Assembly: GCA_903864505.1 (NCBI GenBank)
Contig: CAIPGC010000266.1
Coordinates: 1 to 53,960 of the forward strand
Reading direction: 5' to 3'
From: an uncultured beta proteobacterium
GTDB taxonomy: Bacteria; Pseudomonadota; Gammaproteobacteria; Burkholderiales; Burkholderiaceae_C
Length of the DNA: 53,960 bases
Part shown: positions 52,583-53,960 of the stretch, piece after piece
How the letters are laid out: each line of letters begins with the position of its first letter
Numbering within the stretch: the first letter of the stretch is position 1
Notes under the pieces: generated by a model
What the model was told of the DNA's origin: nothing
What the model saw: only the letters and a program-made list of their open reading frames with translations
The model's database searches: none
Program-made: the position numbers and the translations under genes

Positions 52583-53960
52583 GGCACCACCGGCACTGGC
52601 TTGGTACGGTCCGAAGAACGCATCTGCCGAGGAATCATTTCGCTGTTCGTCACATGGCAGCTCACGCAAGTCGAATTTCCTGCCACTGGCTTGTAGGACG
52701 GCGACAAGTGTGAATAAGCCACCGGCAGCCAGGCCACCGTTTTGTGGCAGCTATCGCAGGAGCGTGCTGTCATAAAGTGTCCCGTTGGCTTGGCAGGGGC
52801 TCCCATCCCGTTATGACAAACCAGACAGGTATTGAACGAGATTCCTCCATGGTTGAAATACGCAGGCTTCCAGGTCGACGTCCGATGGCAGGTATCACAG
52901 GAACTGGTAACCATGAGGTGACGTGCCGGCATGCCAGATGCTCTCATTCCATCGTGACAGGATTTGCATTTTCCAGCCTCCACGCCCTGGTGGTCATAGT
53001 CGGCTCCCAGGGTTCCTCGCCCTGACTGTTCAACCTGCAGGTTAGGCAGCAAACTACCCAGAGTGGCATTCACTGCGGCATTGCGAATGATGGGCTTGAT
53101 CACCGCACGGAAGCCTCCGCTGGAATACTTATGACAGCCCGAGTTGTCACAGTCATTGGGGGCGGCGCGAGCAGTCACTGAAGTGTGTGCGCTTGGTCTC
53201 GCTTTCCAATTACTAAAGCCGCCAAACCAGGTATAGCCCTTCTCATGGCAGCTCATGCAAGTCTGTGAAGCCGCTGCAGTGTGCGCAGCAGCTGTCATGG
53301 GGGTACCGGAGAAAGTCGTGAAATTGCTCTTGGAATGGCAAGCTTCACACGCGATACCCGCAACCGGCACGTGGGTAGCCGTCGACGGTGCAGTTGGAGA
53401 GCCCCCGGCGGCGAGCGGCATCAACTTGGGTTGATAGGTAATCGGAGGCGGTGCGGTACAGGCAACCTGCGTCGTGCATCCGGCAAACGGTCCCTTTCCG
53501 TTCCCTGCTGTGTGGCAGGCAATGCAATTGGAGGTAATTCCAGTGTGCACAATTGTGCTGGACGCCAATGCGGCCAGAGAATAATCCCCTGCAGCAAGGT
53601 GACATGTAGCGCAATTGGTCACTGAAGTCGAAATGTGTCCATTTGGCATACCGGCCGGCGAAAACGCGGTCGTACTGTTGTGGCACAGCGAACAGTCTCC
53701 CCCCGGTGGATGCGCCGCATCGGCAACACTGTAGGTTGTCGCAGCGGAGTATGGTCGCGTCTGGAATCCCTTGTAGGACGCATTTGCAACGACGGTGGTT
53801 GGGGTAATCGGATACTGGTTCATTCCCATCCAAACATAGTTCTTCTCATGGCAGGCATTGCAACCGCTGCTGATACCCGAGTGCGTCATGGCCGACGTAG
53901 GAACAGGGTTCAGGAATGCCGTTCCAGGCGCAGTTTTCACTGACGACGCGTTGACCAGCC
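52579..53960 (-). CDS. Large multiheme c-type cytochrome, N-terminus beyond window
   Basis: At least 460 residues of a secreted multihaem cytochrome; the frame continues past the window edge, and the GTG at 53940 is an internal valine. Eleven CXXCH sites are visible plus one CX4CH (CDNSGCH, bases 53131-53151). The repeat HxxxxxxxCxxCHEKxYxWxG occurs at least twice. Glycine-, alanine- and threonine-rich linkers separate the haem modules, fitting a surface-exposed or secreted cytochrome rather than a compact periplasmic one. It is translationally coupled to the barrel protein gene, a pairing that recalls porin-cytochrome complexes. The C-terminus (TKPVPVVP) has no sorting signal. Confidence 0.88.
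   Translation of the reverse strand, partial: LVNASSVKTAPGTAFLNPVPTSAMTHSGISSGCNACHEKNYVWMGMNQYPITPTTVVANASYKGFQTRPYSAATTYSVADAAHPPGGDCSLCHNSTTAFSPAGMPNGHISTSVTNCATCHLAAGDYSLAALASSTIVHTGITSNCIACHTAGNGKGPFAGCTTQVACTAPPPITYQPKLMPLAAGGSPTAPSTATHVPVAGIACEACHSKSNFTTFSGTPMTAAAHTAAASQTCMSCHEKGYTWFGGFSNWKARPSAHTSVTARAAPNDCDNSGCHKYSSGGFRAVIKPIIRNAAVNATLGSLLPNLQVEQSGRGTLGADYDHQGVEAGKCKSCHDGMRASGMPARHLMVTSSCDTCHRTSTWKPAYFNHGGISFNTCLVCHNGMGAPAKPTGHFMTARSCDSCHKTVAWLPVAYSHLSPSYKPVAGNSTCVSCHVTNSEMIPRQMRSSDRTKPVPVVP
53131..53151 (-). other. CX4CH haem-binding variant in the partial cytochrome
   Basis: The site reads C-D-N-S-G-C-H instead of the usual CXXCH. The spacing is known in some tetrahaem cytochromes c3. 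Whether the haem is attached here cannot be told from sequence. Confidence 0.8.

Noticed and set aside
53938-53940. Start of the right-edge cytochrome at 53940.
   Set aside because: The codon is GTG with open frame to the window end and no signal peptide follows, so the gene continues outside.

Overview
The window is a chromosomal segment of a betaproteobacterium, most likely a member of the Comamonadaceae close to Rhodoferax. This is judged from gene content and order (folK-pcnB-HAD-hda-AI-2E transporter facing purM; murJ facing rpsT; the argD-argF pair), from a moderately high GC content, and from the abundance of multiheme c-type cytochromes at the right end. No tRNA, rRNA, CRISPR array, transposase or phage gene was found. 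Gene density is very high, no gap exceeds about 200 bases, and many genes join by 4-base ATGA overlaps.

Layout. 1-5.4 kb: a truncated aldehyde dehydrogenase with its DUF779 partner, a minus-strand trio (AhpD-like protein, methyltransferase, DUF2798), and a patatin-type phospholipase fused to an outer-membrane barrel. 5.4-8.4 kb: an MscS-type channel and a putative Na+/H+ antiporter. 8.4-13.4 kb: an orphan ParA-like ATPase, an ATP-grasp/alpha-E fusion with its transglutaminase, and RidA. 13.5-20.2 kb (minus): a SulP transporter with STAS and cyclic-nucleotide domains, then folK, pcnB, a HAD phosphatase, hda and an AI-2E-type transporter. 20.3-28.6 kb: purM, SirB1, murJ, rpsT, DUF3579, argD, argF, a cysteine-cluster protein and kynU. 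28.7-34.5 kb: a hemerythrin, a flavin monooxygenase, trhP (yegQ), a small unknown protein and a molybdopterin oxidoreductase. 34.6-40.4 kb: a complete tripartite RND efflux operon.

40.4-53.96 kb is the most interesting part. A minus-strand cluster reads, in transcription order: a large multiheme cytochrome (truncated by the window edge, 11 CXXCH plus one CX4CH), an outer-membrane protein with AMIN/SPOR/TPR-like segments and a C-terminal barrel, a DUF2844 protein, a DUF3443 lipoprotein with two DTG motifs, a secreted beta-propeller protein ending in a JDVT-CTERM-like sorting signal, a membrane cytochrome b-like protein, a 24-heme cytochrome built from seven tandem three-heme repeats, a CcmI-like TPR protein, and a membrane-anchored FeS/FAD oxidoreductase. 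Embedded on the opposite strand is a small glutamic-type (CPBP/CAAX) intramembrane protease, the expected partner of the JDVT-CTERM tail. Together these genes look like a complete electron conduit from NAD(P)H through the inner membrane and periplasm to the outer surface, with its own sorting enzyme and possibly its own haem-maturation helper. By eye this part is poorer in GC than the housekeeping regions. The overall function is inferred from gene content and has not been shown.
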